Source: Ceratodon purpureus (lineage: Eukaryota; Streptophyta; Bryopsida; Pseudoditrichales; Ditrichaceae). Taken from it: 64,000 bases of DNA. The notes under the pieces were generated by a model. It had not been told where the DNA came from. It did not search any database and worked only from the letters and a program-made list of their open reading frames with translations. Below, piece by piece: positions 1-10,710 of this stretch (positions are counted from its first letter, which is position 1; each line of letters begins with the position of its first letter). The position numbers were made by a program, and so were the translations under genes. Location: contig CM026429.1 of NCBI GenBank assembly GCA_014871385.1, positions 17,340,751-17,404,750 of the forward strand, written 5' to 3'.

Positions 1-659
1 ACAACGGCGCTCTTTGTTGATTTGTTGTTCATCTCTACCTGCTCTTCTATTAAGCTACTAATCTCTGCTTTAGAGTCTTTGTAGTCTCCAACTTTCACTG
101 AATGATCATGTGTTCCTATGTGAATACAAGCTCTAGTCTGATTCGCTTTGCTCACTACGTAATAAATCTTAGCCTCGCATGTAGCTACACATGATGGAGG
201 TTCTTTACATACCTTGCACACTAGCGTGGAGTCAGATGGAGGAGGCTGATCCATGAGAAAAGCTTGGAGGGTACACCCTTCAAACTTAGTCTTGTTAACC
301 TTGAAGATCTTGGGAACACGCTTCAGGAAGTCACACTCCTTGTTGCTGCAACGCAGCCATCCGACGCAGGTGGAACTTCGAAAAGAGAGTCCGAAGTCGT
401 TTTTGATGTTTGTTGTGATGGTCTTGGTCCACAAGTGTCCGTCGTATCGTTTGTCCATTCCCTGCATTGACTTGGCGGCAAGCTTAGAGGATCCTGCAGC
501 AGCTGGAGGCAACTCAAAAAGAATCGGACCATCAAACTTCGCAGGCAAGTACTCAACTCTCTCGTGTCTAATAGTGGAATAGTCTATCTTCTTCAGAATG
601 TTCTTTGACCCACGCGCCTTTGCAAGATGTTGAAGGAGCGGAACAATGCTAACTGTGAC
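1..659 (-). CDS. Cys/His-rich domain protein, edge-truncated
   Basis: An open frame enters from the left edge and stays open for about 219 codons on the minus strand. It contains a conserved-looking Cys/His region: a Trp-Leu-Arg-Cys-Ser-Asn-x-x-x-Cys piece, then Cys-Lys-Val-Cys, later Cys-Val-Ala-Thr-Cys and a terminal Thr-His-Asp-His. The spacing of cysteines followed by H-x-H recalls the WRKY-GCM1/FLYWCH-type zinc modules found at the N-terminus of Mutator-like transposases, but I cannot name the family. It is in the same frame as the reading frame at 663-1284, separated only by one TAG codon (660-662), so both are probably one gene. The rest lies outside the window. It could be a DNA-transposon protein or a protein derived from one. 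Confidence 0.55.
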
Positions 660-1284
660 CTAGGACAATGGAGGAGAGACATTGGAAGGAGGAGCTTCAA
701 CGTGGACCTTAGGCACCAACTTGACGGGACTGACTTCGTCATCAGAAGAGAGAGATATGACGGACGGAGGAGGAGGTTTCTCTACATCTGAAGTCTCGGT
801 ACCAGGCTCGACTTTGACCTTGACATCACGAGGTAAGGGAGTCTGAATTGTGCAAGTAGAAGAGCGACGGGGGGTGAGGATCTCAGTGGATGCAGCCATC
901 AGAGAATCAGTAAGACCATAGACTCTATAGGATCCGGGGAAAAGTCTCCACTGCAACATATTGTTCTCATCTCTCACTGAAGGTTGCCCGAGGGTGTGGG
1001 TAACCTCGGCAGTAACGTCATCAAAGATCTCCTCCTCTATACTGATGGAATCCTCACGGAAATGGAATCTGAGACTCAGGCGAAGAGACGACACTGTAGC
1101 TAGACCATCATCATCTACGCGAAACCTAAGAGGGATTCCCATGCCTTGGGCGTACAGACAGACCATCCCCATGTTTGCAGGCAACTCAATCGTACTAGTG
1201 GAAGAAGGGAGAAGAGTGAGTGTACTAGCGAAGCGATATCGCGTCAGCAAAGTGAGAGGAACGATGCATCGTTGTTGATTATTT
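660..1284 (-). pseudogene. N-terminal part of the same gene, with SUMO-type motifs
   Basis: The open frame runs from about 1283 to a TAG at 660-662 and then continues in frame off the left edge. No ATG lies near its 5' end; the first methionines are near residue 30, so an upstream exon or a non-AUG start is possible. The C-terminal third holds a VKVE tetrapeptide, which fits the SUMO acceptor consensus (hydrophobic-K-x-E). It is followed by VISLSSDDE, a hydrophobic core plus acidic/serine run typical of SUMO-interacting motifs. The function is not recognised. The gene is head to head with the long plus-strand gene that starts at 1937. The single TAG makes this copy look interrupted unless it is spliced out or read through. 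Confidence 0.45.
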
Positions 1285-1936
1285 TATTCAAGTTGGAAGG
1301 TCCATGTGGACGACTAGGTAATGATTCATTCTGTTACGTAACGAATGTATGATTTAAGAGAGACGGCGCTAACTAATTAGAATGGAACTTTTTGCAGGCC
1401 CAAGTATACGAGGTAGGATTTTTTAGAACTGCGCATTAAATATTTGAATCGTGGAACAGATTCTATTTGTTCTGAAGTTTGGTAAGATTAGATTGAGCCG
1501 TCTTTTAAATTCTACATTTAAAACAATGAATATAAAAAGGAGCATGTATTGAAGCGTGTAATTTAAATCTTTTAATTTATAGGATGCTTGGATCTCTTCC
1601 TTTTATGTGAAGGTTGATATTTTAAACTTTACTTCAATATAGAATTTGCCAGGCCTTCTGTGATGGGGTATCCATGGTCCTCATGTTTATTATAGTCTTG
1701 ATTTAATTGATGTACCAATTGATTTTAATTGTATTTATATATACATCAACTTTAATTCAAAATGAAATTATCTTAAGATTCACCAGGTATAGCTAGTGGA
1801 TGATTCTTGTAAGTGGGTACTATTATCTAGTCATGAAGCGTTGTTGAGAAATGGTTTGCTTATGGACTATATAAGCAGAGCTCGAGTTTTATTGAGTCCT
1901 TTATTGTGAGGAGGGTTATTAGGTTACTTAGACACA
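1285..1936. promoter_or_regulatory. Divergent intergenic promoter region with TATA box
   Basis: This AT-rich stretch separates the minus-strand gene (1-1284) from the plus-strand gene (1937-8335). A clear TATATAA lies at 1868-1874, about 65 bp before the first ATG (1937) of the plus-strand gene, which is a plausible core-promoter distance. I found no comparable TATA box for the minus-strand gene. The head-to-head layout would allow shared control (inference). Confidence 0.5.
1868..1874 (+). promoter_or_regulatory. TATA box
   Basis: TATATAA followed by a GC-containing leader, about 65 bp upstream of the first ATG of the multi-exon gene. Confidence 0.55.
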
Positions 1937-2579
1937 TGAAGGAGAGTGGAGGGCCTACTCCCTCGACTTTTGTTAATGAGAAGCGAAGAAAGAAACGATG
2001 TTCCATAGATTTTACGGACAGGAGAGCGAGGAAGAGGAAAGCATCAAGTAGGAAGGTAGATACAAAACCGAACCTTCTCAGGGCACCACTGAAGGTTAGA
2101 GGAGCAGGGCTGCCTTTGGCTCAGAAATTTTGTAGCATTCATAAACTCATACTCGAGTCCATTTTGGAGATAAAAGATGAGGTTTTAGAGGACACTTTAT
2201 TAGAGCCTCAGGAGCCAGAGTTTATAAGTAGCGCGGAGAAACGAAAAGAGATGACGGAAGCAGGAGGATTCAATTCATGTCAGACTCTGGAGAGACCACA
2301 ACCTTCTTTCGGTTTTAAGGACTCGTAAGCAAGGGAGACGAATTCACAATCGGGAGGCAATTCTAATTCGGAGGTAGTAAATTTCGTGCTTTACTGTTCT
2401 GAGTTTGTCCATTTATGTTTGCTTTAGTGGAATAACTTTATAAATTCAAAACAGTGCATGTGCTGCGTGATCTATTTTTTACCGGTGAAGCTTTTAATGG
2501 CGCATCAGTCGTAGTTCAATTTTGTGTGAATGGACCCCAAAATCTTATTCTTGTCAACCTCTTTATTCTTTGTAAAGAG

Positions 2580-3096
2580 AGACGGCTGGATTAGCGTTGA
2601 GCAAGAGGTTAAAGGTGCAAGGAGAGCAATAGTGGATATAGGCGAGGATTCCGAAAGAGAGACATTGAGAGCCGTGGCTCGTAGAGTTGGGCGAGAAATT
2701 ATGGAGGCGGTCGAAGGTGGGGAGGCGATTGCTTTGGGGGGCGATGCAAGGCGGGCGGGGAGAGGGGACCCCGGAAGTCCTACTGAGACTAGTGGGGAGG
2801 ATGTTGATTCCCTCGATACTCCGGTAGGTCCGTCGGAAGAAGATATGGATGAGGGGTCGGCCCGAGGTAGAGGTCGAGGGTCCGAGGTGGGGGGTCAAGG
2901 GAGGGGGAAAGGTCGAGGGGGGAAAGGTCGAGGGGGGAGAGGAAAGCCTTCTTCACAAGCCGCATTTCAACATACACTCGCGGCTACGGAAGGGGAGGAG
3001 ACTGTGAAGAGGATGGAGGGGCGTGGAGAGGAGCATCTGGAGGAGGAGATGGCGAGCGACCAAGGCGGATCGGACCGCACCGCACCGACGAAGGAG
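2580..3096 (+). other. Exon coding a Gly/Arg-rich (RGG-like) region
   Basis: This exon of the methyltransferase-like gene is strongly purine-rich and GC-rich, unlike its neighbours. It starts after an AG at 2578-2579 and completes the split serine codon left at 2324. It ends at GAG before GTAAGC at 3097, in phase 0. It codes acidic stretches and a run of R-G-R-G-R-G and G-K-G-R-G-G units of the kind that bind RNA or nucleic acid. The helical first 50 residues (near G-E-D-S-E-R-E-T-L-R) only faintly recall the start of GTP cyclohydrolase I, and I do not rely on that. The GC-rich stretch continues to 3530 inside the following intron. Confidence 0.45.
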
Positions 3097-3841
3097 GTAA
3101 GCATTCGGGTGGGGGATTTGGGGTTGTTTCTGTTACTGCTATACTTAAGATGATGCTTGAAGATGCGGACCGAGAGGAACTGAGTGAGGAGGATAAGGGA
3201 GAGAAGGTGAGAGCCGTGTGGGAGGTGGAGAGGGATCGGGTCGCGGTCGAGGGGTTTAAGGTTGGGGGAGAGGGGTATACGATGCGGACCGCGAGGGCAG
3301 ATTGTGTGGGAGTGCCTCTGCAGGCGAGGTGCGAGGCGGGGCAAGGCGCAGTGGAGATGTTGAGGAGATCAGATTGAGGTTGCGGCCCACTTGCGGGATT
3401 TTGAGCAGTGGTTCCAGGGGAGGCAAGGCAGCCAGGGGCGCATTCGGAGCCGACACTCCCCCACAAGAAGGGGGAGGATGTGGGGGAGGGGATGCGTGGG
3501 GATCAGATATGGGGGCTGAGATATAGAAAATAGGAGTTGTTTAAGAATGATCCATATTCTTAGGGGAATGGTTTATTTAGATTTCAACTTTTTTTTTTCT
3601 TCTTGTTGCTTGATGTTCTCTGTTGAATTCTTATAATTTGTATACCCTTTGTATTGTAGGAGGTCACAGAGCAATTCATCGCAAGTGACTCTGATGGCCC
3701 AACTCCAGCAGAAACTGAGGTGATTTAATTTAATTTTCCTTCTGTATTGAACAGAGCATAGTATATTGAAATTCCATAATGTCCATCAGTTCCGCGATCT
3801 CAGTGATCAATGTTTCCGACCTCTTGGATTCATTTGATCAG

Positions 3842-4024
3842 CCCTATTGTAGGTGTGACTTAGAAAACCCTACAGGTTTAGATAGTGGACCTCTCGAGGT
3901 CCACTCTCCTCAGTACATGCCTACTTCTCCTGTCTACGAGCCTACATCCCCGGGCTATATGCCTACTTCTCCACGACTTGGTACCCCGCCGATGTCTCCA
4001 CCTTCTCCTTCCTCGCCTATTAGA
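3842..4024 (+). other. Exon with RNA polymerase II CTD-like heptads
   Basis: A phase-0 cassette between CAG (3839-3841) and a GTGAGG donor (4025), sitting between the exons 3660-3719 and 4324-4907. It codes three consecutive heptads: YMPTSPV, YEPTSPG and YMPTSPR. These match the Y-S-P-T-S-P-S pattern of the largest RNA polymerase II subunit at the Y, P, T, S and P positions. A further T-P-P-M-S-P-P-S-P tail follows. The frame stays open to 4168 if the donor is not used, so a short alternative product starting at ATG 3779 (129 aa) is also possible. Confidence 0.5.
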
Positions 4025-7000
4025 GTGAGGAGGCCAGCCCATGTTGTCTTCGCCCTCTCGGCGATATTGCCATGCCTTGTCCAACAGACCAGGCGATTTT
4101 GGAGGAGGCGTAGTTATTGGAACTATAGACAGGCTAGGGAGTATTATAGTCGTGCACCACGCGCATAGTGGCCTGTGCACTACTTATTTCTGCTGCTGAT
4201 GATTGGGTTTACAAAAGAGATGTATCAGTATGAGAAGAAATTCTTCTATTCTTCTTTATACTATTTGATTTGCTTACGATCCTTGTCTTGGAATCAAGTC
4301 TGAATACGTATGACCTTTGACAGGTAACTCAAACACAGGATCAGTTGCCAGTGCCATCTTGTCCTATTGATTTGACGAATGCAGTGGACAGTGAATTGGG
4401 ACATAGGAAACAGCTCAAAATGGACTCTATTGGCGTCATCAACGACCTCCGAATACTCCCAAAGACGAAGTCCCGTATCCTAGTTCCCCTTTGCAGGATG
4501 CTCTCAATGGCAAGAGTGCGACCTGTAGGAGAAATGGGAGTTCAACATTTGGAGCGAGAGTTTGTCAATGGATATAGAGATGGAGACCGGGTCATGTACA
4601 ATTTCATGTACAACCACGAAGAGAAGACAGCCGATGTCACTGAGGAGATCAAGGCTGACTAGAGCCCTTGTTGGCAAAAAGTGAATGATGTTTTCGAAGG
4701 TGACCTATTGGCCGATTCTGATTGGAAGGAATTCTCTGGGAAGATGTTCTATGTCTGGGAAGGTAACCATTGCCTTGCCGCATGGTACAGACATATCAAC
4801 AATCATCATAGCGAAGATCCAGCGTGGCACATCTCCGTGCATTGCATTGTTCTTGACCCACGCGCTCATGTGGGAAACCTTCTTCATGCCATGCACGACA
4901 TCAAATGGTAAGAATTTTATCCCTATTTTATGTCCCCACTTCTTTAAAGCTGCTTGAACTTGCACTTCACGCCTTTAATTAACTACCATCTTTTCGAGCA
5001 GGTCTACAGAAAATGATCACGTGAAGAGTAATCTTCTGGTAAAACTTTTTCGTATTCGCTCTTTTGGTGTGATGAAATTGGAGGAATTCAAGGATCTGCT
5101 CACAGCGGAGGAGTACCAATTGTTTTTGAATCACAAACCATCAATTCCTGGATGGTTTACTTTGCCAACCAAAGTCTTTATCGCATTTCTATATCGTGTA
5201 AGCACTTCTTCCCCCCCCCCCCCCTCACGCTTCTAAATGACATGATTTGCCCTGCTCTGTACACTCATAAGTTGATAATTTTATTTCCCAGAGAGAAATC
5301 GTGGCTGCTTCTGACGAAGCTGCCTAGATCTACAAGGAGAAAACACCCATTCCAGAGCAAACTGCGGCAGGTGTTTGGGATGCCATGTCTGCCGCTTCAA
5401 CCAGCATGGTCGACACCATTAAGAAGGACTTCACCAAGTACCTGGCCATTGCCAATCCCAAAAACGGTGATGACTTCCTTGCGGAGGTGAGTTTCTTGAC
5501 ATTTCTACTTTAGTTGTTCGATAAGTACTTAAAAAATCTAATCTTCCCGTTCATGAAATGTTCATTTCCCAGATCAATCGGCATTACAGTGATTTTGCCA
5601 AGCCGGAGATGACAGTGGAGAAGCTTCAGAAGATTGTTCCTGCAGCTGTTGATGCCAAATTCAAAGCGCATTGGCTAAGGTGGTGGAACTCTTCACCAAG
5701 TGCATGACAATCTTACAGATTTCTGCCCCAAGAATTTAAGGAGGCCGACCTCGACCCCTGGTTGAACAAGGCAACATTTTGGGCTGGGGTATAGTTCCTT
5801 CAAACTTCGTAATAATCACTATAACCACTTCTTCTTTGTCCCATGTCAATGTTTACCTCAATGAATTTACCTTTGTGTTGGAGGTGGAGGATGCTGTTAC
5901 CCGGGAGTTTGATGACATTTGTAAGACCGAGAACCTTATCAACAAGTGGAAGTCCTTTCCGGGAGTGTTGCGGCCCGACGCATATGTAGAGAGTTGGCGT
6001 ATTCTCCTTTGGGAAAAGGCATTCCCCTCATTTCTTGGTACCCGCGCAGATAAGGCTTTCGATAAGAAGTCTGATTTTTCCAATTTTCCGGGAGCTGCAA
6101 ATGTTGTCAAGCGTGTGACATACCGGTATGACATTTCTGATCTATGTCTTCGTATCTTATTTCCTTTTTGCTTTTATACAATGTCAATAAAATGATTCTG
6201 ATCTATGGCAGTTGAACTTCATTAGGTACTTCAAGAGAGAGCTGCTTTCAAAAGGTGCAATTGCCACTGAGAAGTTCCCCCGGTACTTCGCCGCGTGAAT
6301 TCAGAAAGGCTCTAATCAGTGTATCTATACTCCTCTGCAGTTGAAGAGGTACAAATCGTCGCACCTAGAAGCTGGTTGTTGGTACCTGGATTGCATTCGA
6401 GGTTTCGTTATTGAGTCCAAAGCGGAGCTCAAATCTGAGCTTGATGGAGGATCTTCGGCTGTTGAGGTTTCTGGAGACGGTTCAGATGAGGTCGAAGGCC
6501 TGCAGGATCAATCATCTACACCTCCACCGAAGAGAGCGAGAGCGCGGCGACTGCGAACTCTGGGATCGAAGTCCCAGGCCTCACAGGATACTGGTGGAAA
6601 GTCTTCCGCACCAGGGAAGGAGGCACCCAACGCTTCTCCATCTGCAGACGTCCCAATACCAACTTCGACCACTACGAATGCGCCTTCATCCATTAGTGCT
6701 TCTGAGATCACCAGAAGTCTCATTGAGCAGAGGAAGGCAAAACTCTTTCCTCAAACCACTTCTTCCGCTGGAGGTTTGATTTCCACACATGTTTCCGTCT
6801 TCAACTCATCTGTGGATTCAATGTTGCGACCGAATAAGAGATTGGAGATAACAGGTGGCCACCCAGATTGGATCAAGACTCAAGACTTTATTCGCAAGGT
6901 ATGTTCCGTTCTTTAGACATTTCTTGGATACATCCACCTCTACTCATTTTATAGTTTCTAACTCTGCTTTCTTGTTTCCTCAAGTTTAGAGCAGGCCGCC

Positions 7001-8630
7001 AAAACATAGTTCCAGACCGATGCAAACAAGAGAACCATCTGGGAGTCGACTTGATCATTGCCCACATCCCTGAGAATCTTCCCGTCCCTTCCGTTTCCGA
7101 TCCTCCCACGAGTATTCCGCCTTGGAACTCTCGCTATAAGGATTATGTGTACGACATCTTCCATTTTGCAGAACAGTACTTGCAGAAAGATGGTGCCCTC
7201 TGCCTCATCTACAATAGTGATCAGAAGCTGGCTAAGGATATCAAGGAAGAAGCTGAGGGTGGTGACTTCGTGCTTTACAAGGACTGGTGGGGCGTCAATG
7301 TACTTGGCCTGACTTCTCATACAAACCCCGAGAACTTGGTAATTTCATCAAAACATTTCCTTCTCTTTACTTAGTGATAACCCTTCTTCTCATTTATACT
7401 CACTAGTTTTGCTTGACTGCAAACTATTCGGTTCTGGATTCGCGTCTACGTTCGTGGTGACAGTGAGCCATCTAATTTCTCCTTCTAAAGGAAGAAATCC
7501 CAGTTGGTACATGGGGTCCTCAACATTACCGAAAGTGATGCCATTTTCAACTAGACCGATGCGGAGTCGCAACAAATGAATGGGGACATTCCGTGGAGAG
7601 GGCCAAGGGAGAAAACCGATGAGATGATGCAGAGCATAATTGGAGAGCTTTTGAAGCCTGGAGACATAGTCCTCGACTGGAATGCCGGAACAGGTAACTA
7701 TTCATACATATGTCTGCTTCATTTTTCCTCTCATTTTTTCCACAGTTTCTAATTTCTTCGTTACTCTCCGAGTTTCAGGGGCTTCCATCAAGGCTTGCCA
7801 GGCTATTGGTCGTCACATTCTAGCTTTTGAGGGTGACGAAGCCATATTCAACGCCATTCTCAAACCGTACATGGCTAGACCACCTCCCATGGGCTCTCCT
7901 AAACATCCTAGGCCGGCAGCAGCAGAGGAAGCGCCTCCAAAGAGAGCAAGACCTGATAAGTGGTTTAAGTCTTTTATTATTTGTGCAATTTATTCAAGCA
8001 TTGCTTCTCTTTGCAACTCTACGTACTCGATCTAACCACTATCGGTTTTCTATTGCAGAGTAGTTGCGGCAACACCGCCACGTGGGCCAAGAGCCGTGTC
8101 CACTCCATCGTGGCGTCTTCATTCCAGCCCGATTCAGCCTTTTATACTTCCGGACTATGCAGAGGGCTTAGCACAAGCGCTTCAATCTGGAGCCCTTACA
8201 TATGTTCCTAGTCGGCCAACTACTTTTGATCCCAGGGCCCTTATATTCGTCGATGACGAGGCGGTAGAAGGAGATTCGGAGTCATCTAGTTCTGAGAGTG
8301 GAATATTTCAGAGTTCGTGTACAAAAATGGACTAGCAGAAACCAAGATGTATACCATCGTCTACTCCATTGCAAACCACTTAAAGTATTCATGATTCTCA
8401 TTTCCATTTTATATTCGTGTATGTAAAGATCTACAATTGCAAGACTTTTTAGCTCTCAATTCTTATGTGTTCGAAATGAAAACCACTTCGGTTTTGAATT
8501 TTTTTTGTTTGCAAATTATATCCAGGACACTACACAACACTAACGTGAACAACTGAAATGCTCAAAATATATAGAATGCTGTAATTACTTTATTTGTCAT
8601 TTAACAACATTTCACATTGCCATATCCATG

Positions 8631-9194
8631 TTATCTATTCTTGGGAGGGATCCAGATACCATCTCTCGGAGAAATTTTCTCTCCTTCCGGCATATCCAAG
8701 ACCTGATTTCCACTGGCCGATAGCAATGACCTCAACTGATCTAACTCAATGCAACTAAGTTCTCCAAGGGACTCTGTCTCTAACCTCTCGTTGTAAATTG
8801 GATTTGCAAATTTCCAAGAACTCCTAAAAACACTTCAGTTGATGTTGAACCGATTAACTTCGTATTCGTCCTTCGGATTCCAATGGCCATCCTCGTATGA
8901 AAAGATATCCCACCTTGCTAGCCGAAGGCATGCGTATTCAGGACTGCTGTCAATCTCACGCTTCCAAAGCTTTAACACAGCACGAGCGTTCTCGACGTCT
9001 TCAAACGTGATTACTGTCGAAGGAGTCCAACCCTGCGTTGCACTACTACCTATATGATCTCAAGGGTTAGGCCCATCCGCCATCCGCTTAAGCAAATCCT
9101 GTAAAATCGTTTCACAAGCAACGACCTCAAATGAATCGCCCATACCTTCAAACAACTGCCTAGCAAGTACAAGGTTAAGTTCTGCAGAAATCAT
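8631..9194 (-). pseudogene. Broken paralogue of the minus-strand gene at 31137-31778
   Basis: From ATG 9194 to TAA 8631 there are 188 codons in one frame, interrupted by two in-frame TGA codons (9062-9060 and about 8840). The C-terminal part reads L-G-E-L-S then a leucine-rich helix and L-D-M-P-E-G. It lines up with the intact protein at 31137-31778, which has P-L-S-E-L-S, the same helix and L-M-G-P-P-P-G. Both also share a W-[ST] motif followed by a charged helix. The gene lies tail to tail with the methyltransferase-like gene ending at 8335. No known domain was recognised. The similarity is weak but collinear. Confidence 0.45.
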
Positions 9195-9997
9195 TCAGCT
9201 AATACAACGTCAAGGACGTCTGCTAAGGTTTATATAGATCGTTGCTCGACACTTAAGCTAGCAATGGTCTTATCTATAGACAGAGAATTCTTCGACGAAG
9301 ACAAGCACTCTGACTTGGTATACATCTTGGTTTCAGCAGCTCCATTATTGTACACGAACTCAGAATTATTTCACGAAGTTTTAAGACCATTTATTTTTAT
9401 GCTTCTTTCGCATTTTTTTTTCCTATAATTATCTATTCAAAATTTACTGTTGTGATAAAAAACATGATGCTGGAATACTCGTATGTAGATCCGATCTAGG
9501 ACCAAATCTAAAGGATTAAATGCATGACGTCATCATGACATCAGCCCTAATTTGTACTTCAAAAAACAAACTTAAGAAATTCTTACCAAAGATAATCCTG
9601 AATTCTACGGAATTATACTCCTTAACTAAAATAAGTAACAAAATCATGCCTTATTTTAGTAACTTTCCATGGTTATAGGGTCTACTTTGCTTTTGAAAAT
9701 TTGGCTAATTGTCAAAATTCTGTGCTCTCCATTCTGTGCTCTCCGCTCTCCGCTCACATACAAACTTTCCCCACGTTACTGGCACCACGGTGGCACGAGT
9801 GCGAGCACGTCAAAAAGTACGCGGGCATGCCCCATTTTTTTCTCTCACGTGCCGCTTACACGCCCTTTTCTAGACCTGTTTTTGCACGTAATGAAGGGAC
9901 ATGTCATTGCTAGGACAATTTTTTTACAAGCGTCGGACTTTTCAAGGATTTGTTTACGAGAGGCATTTACGCTACTAGCAGGATGTGATCCAATCGT
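9195..9997. other. AT-rich gap, no gene seen
   Basis: No coding signal was found here. The 3' part (about 9660-9780) carries a CT-rich segment with repeated TGTGCTCTCC/CGCTCTCCGCTC pieces, which resembles a segment at 33110-33260. Confidence 0.4.
9660..9780. repeat. Dispersed repeat, copy 1
   Basis: The stretch has a GGTTATAGG...TTTGAAAA lead, then AAAATTCTGTGCTCT, CTGTGCTCTCCGCTC, CGCTCACA and TTTCCCCA. The same order of pieces occurs at 33110-33260. Class unknown; perhaps a leader of a dispersed element. Confidence 0.35.
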
Positions 9998-10710
9998 GTG
10001 AGTTTGCCTTTGGTGTTTTGGAACACCAAAGTTTATATCAGGAATGAACAAGAGTGGATGGATTGGAGAATGCATCTGTCGAGGTCAATGTCAACGGTGG
10101 TATGGAAAGACAAAAAAATGGTACTTCTTCTATCCAGTCATGACCAATCTACAACACCACCTTGTAAAGTTGTTTGCCAATCCAAACCATACCACGTCGG
10201 AATGGAGCAACTCGGGACGACATCCCGACATCAACCATGCATCTAGATTACTCCACTTACATGAGAGGAATTGATGTCGCCGACCATCTTCATGCTTCAT
10301 ATTGCATTCAAAACCGGTCGCACTAATGGTGGCATCGTATTTTCTTTTTTTTGCTAGACATGACCATTGTGAATATGTTTCTGGTGTACGTTGACAAATA
10401 TAAAAGTACTAGACCGGTTCGTAAACATGTTATACATTTACAATTTCAAACGGAATTGTGTGAGGCTTTATTGAGCAATTGGAATGAACACAAACGTCAT
10501 GAGATTGTAGCCACTCTTCCAGCTTAAGGATTATGTTTTCTAATCTATTCAAGCAAGAAAAAATCATGTTTTGTTTGCAATAAGGACAAAACGAGCTTCG
10601 GGAAAAAGCCGCATTATTGTTGTCCTTCATGCAGTAACATACATATGTGTGTTATAAATGCTACCTGTTACAAGAAATACTACATGGAACTTCGCTGTTG
10701 GAGGCTTGAG
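9998..10710 (+). mobile_element. PiggyBac-like transposase remnant (C-terminal half)
   Basis: Three collinear pieces resemble the DDE_Tnp_1_7 family. The first (9998-10246) reads W-K-D-K-K-M-V-L-L-L-S, matching the family's W-x-D-x-x-x-V-x-x-L-S-T strand. The second (about 10259-10485) has M-R-G-I-D-V-A-D, then W-W-H-R-I-F and L-L-D-M-T-I-V-N. The third (about 10565-10706) is a zinc-ribbon-like end: C-x2-C, then C-C-P-S-C, then C-x5-T-C-Y-K-K-Y. At least one stop (TAA between S-H and W-W) and two frame changes show it is decayed. No N-terminal half, terminal repeats or TTAA duplication could be recognised. Confidence 0.6.

Larger units (their letters stand above)
1937..8335 (+). pseudogene. 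Multi-exon ParB-like / DNA methyltransferase-like gene with CTD-like heptads, interrupted
   Basis: A chain of exons with matching phases: 1937-2324, 2580-3096, 3660-3719, 3842-4024, 4324-4907, 5002-5197, 5292-5486, 5573-5788, about 5881-6127, about 6230-6899, about 6985-7336, about 7411-7693, about 7780-7959 and 8059-8335. In order the protein has a basic NLS-like start, a Gly/Arg-rich region, three YxPTSPx heptads, a ParB-like stretch (R-V-R-P-V, then W-E-G-N-H-C-L-A-A), a helical linker, a Pro/Ser-rich linker and an amino-methyltransferase-like region. The last has D-W-N-A-G-T-G where the AdoMet motif DPFAGSGT is expected, but H-I-P-E in place of the catalytic DPPY, so catalysis is doubtful. 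The tail LIFVDDE plus acid/serine resembles a SUMO-interacting motif. In-frame TAG (4660, 5325), TGA (about 6296) and frame slips near 5675 and 7490 mark this copy as broken. Prokaryotic and phage methylases with ParB-like domains are known; the eukaryotic architecture here is inference. Confidence 0.55.

Noticed and set aside
2580-2760. Resemblance to the N-terminal part of GTP cyclohydrolase I (G-E-D-S-E-R-E-T-L-R, then R-V-G-R-E)
   Set aside because: Only about 30 residues are loosely similar, no catalytic Cys/His follow, and the exon turns into Gly/Arg-rich low complexity.
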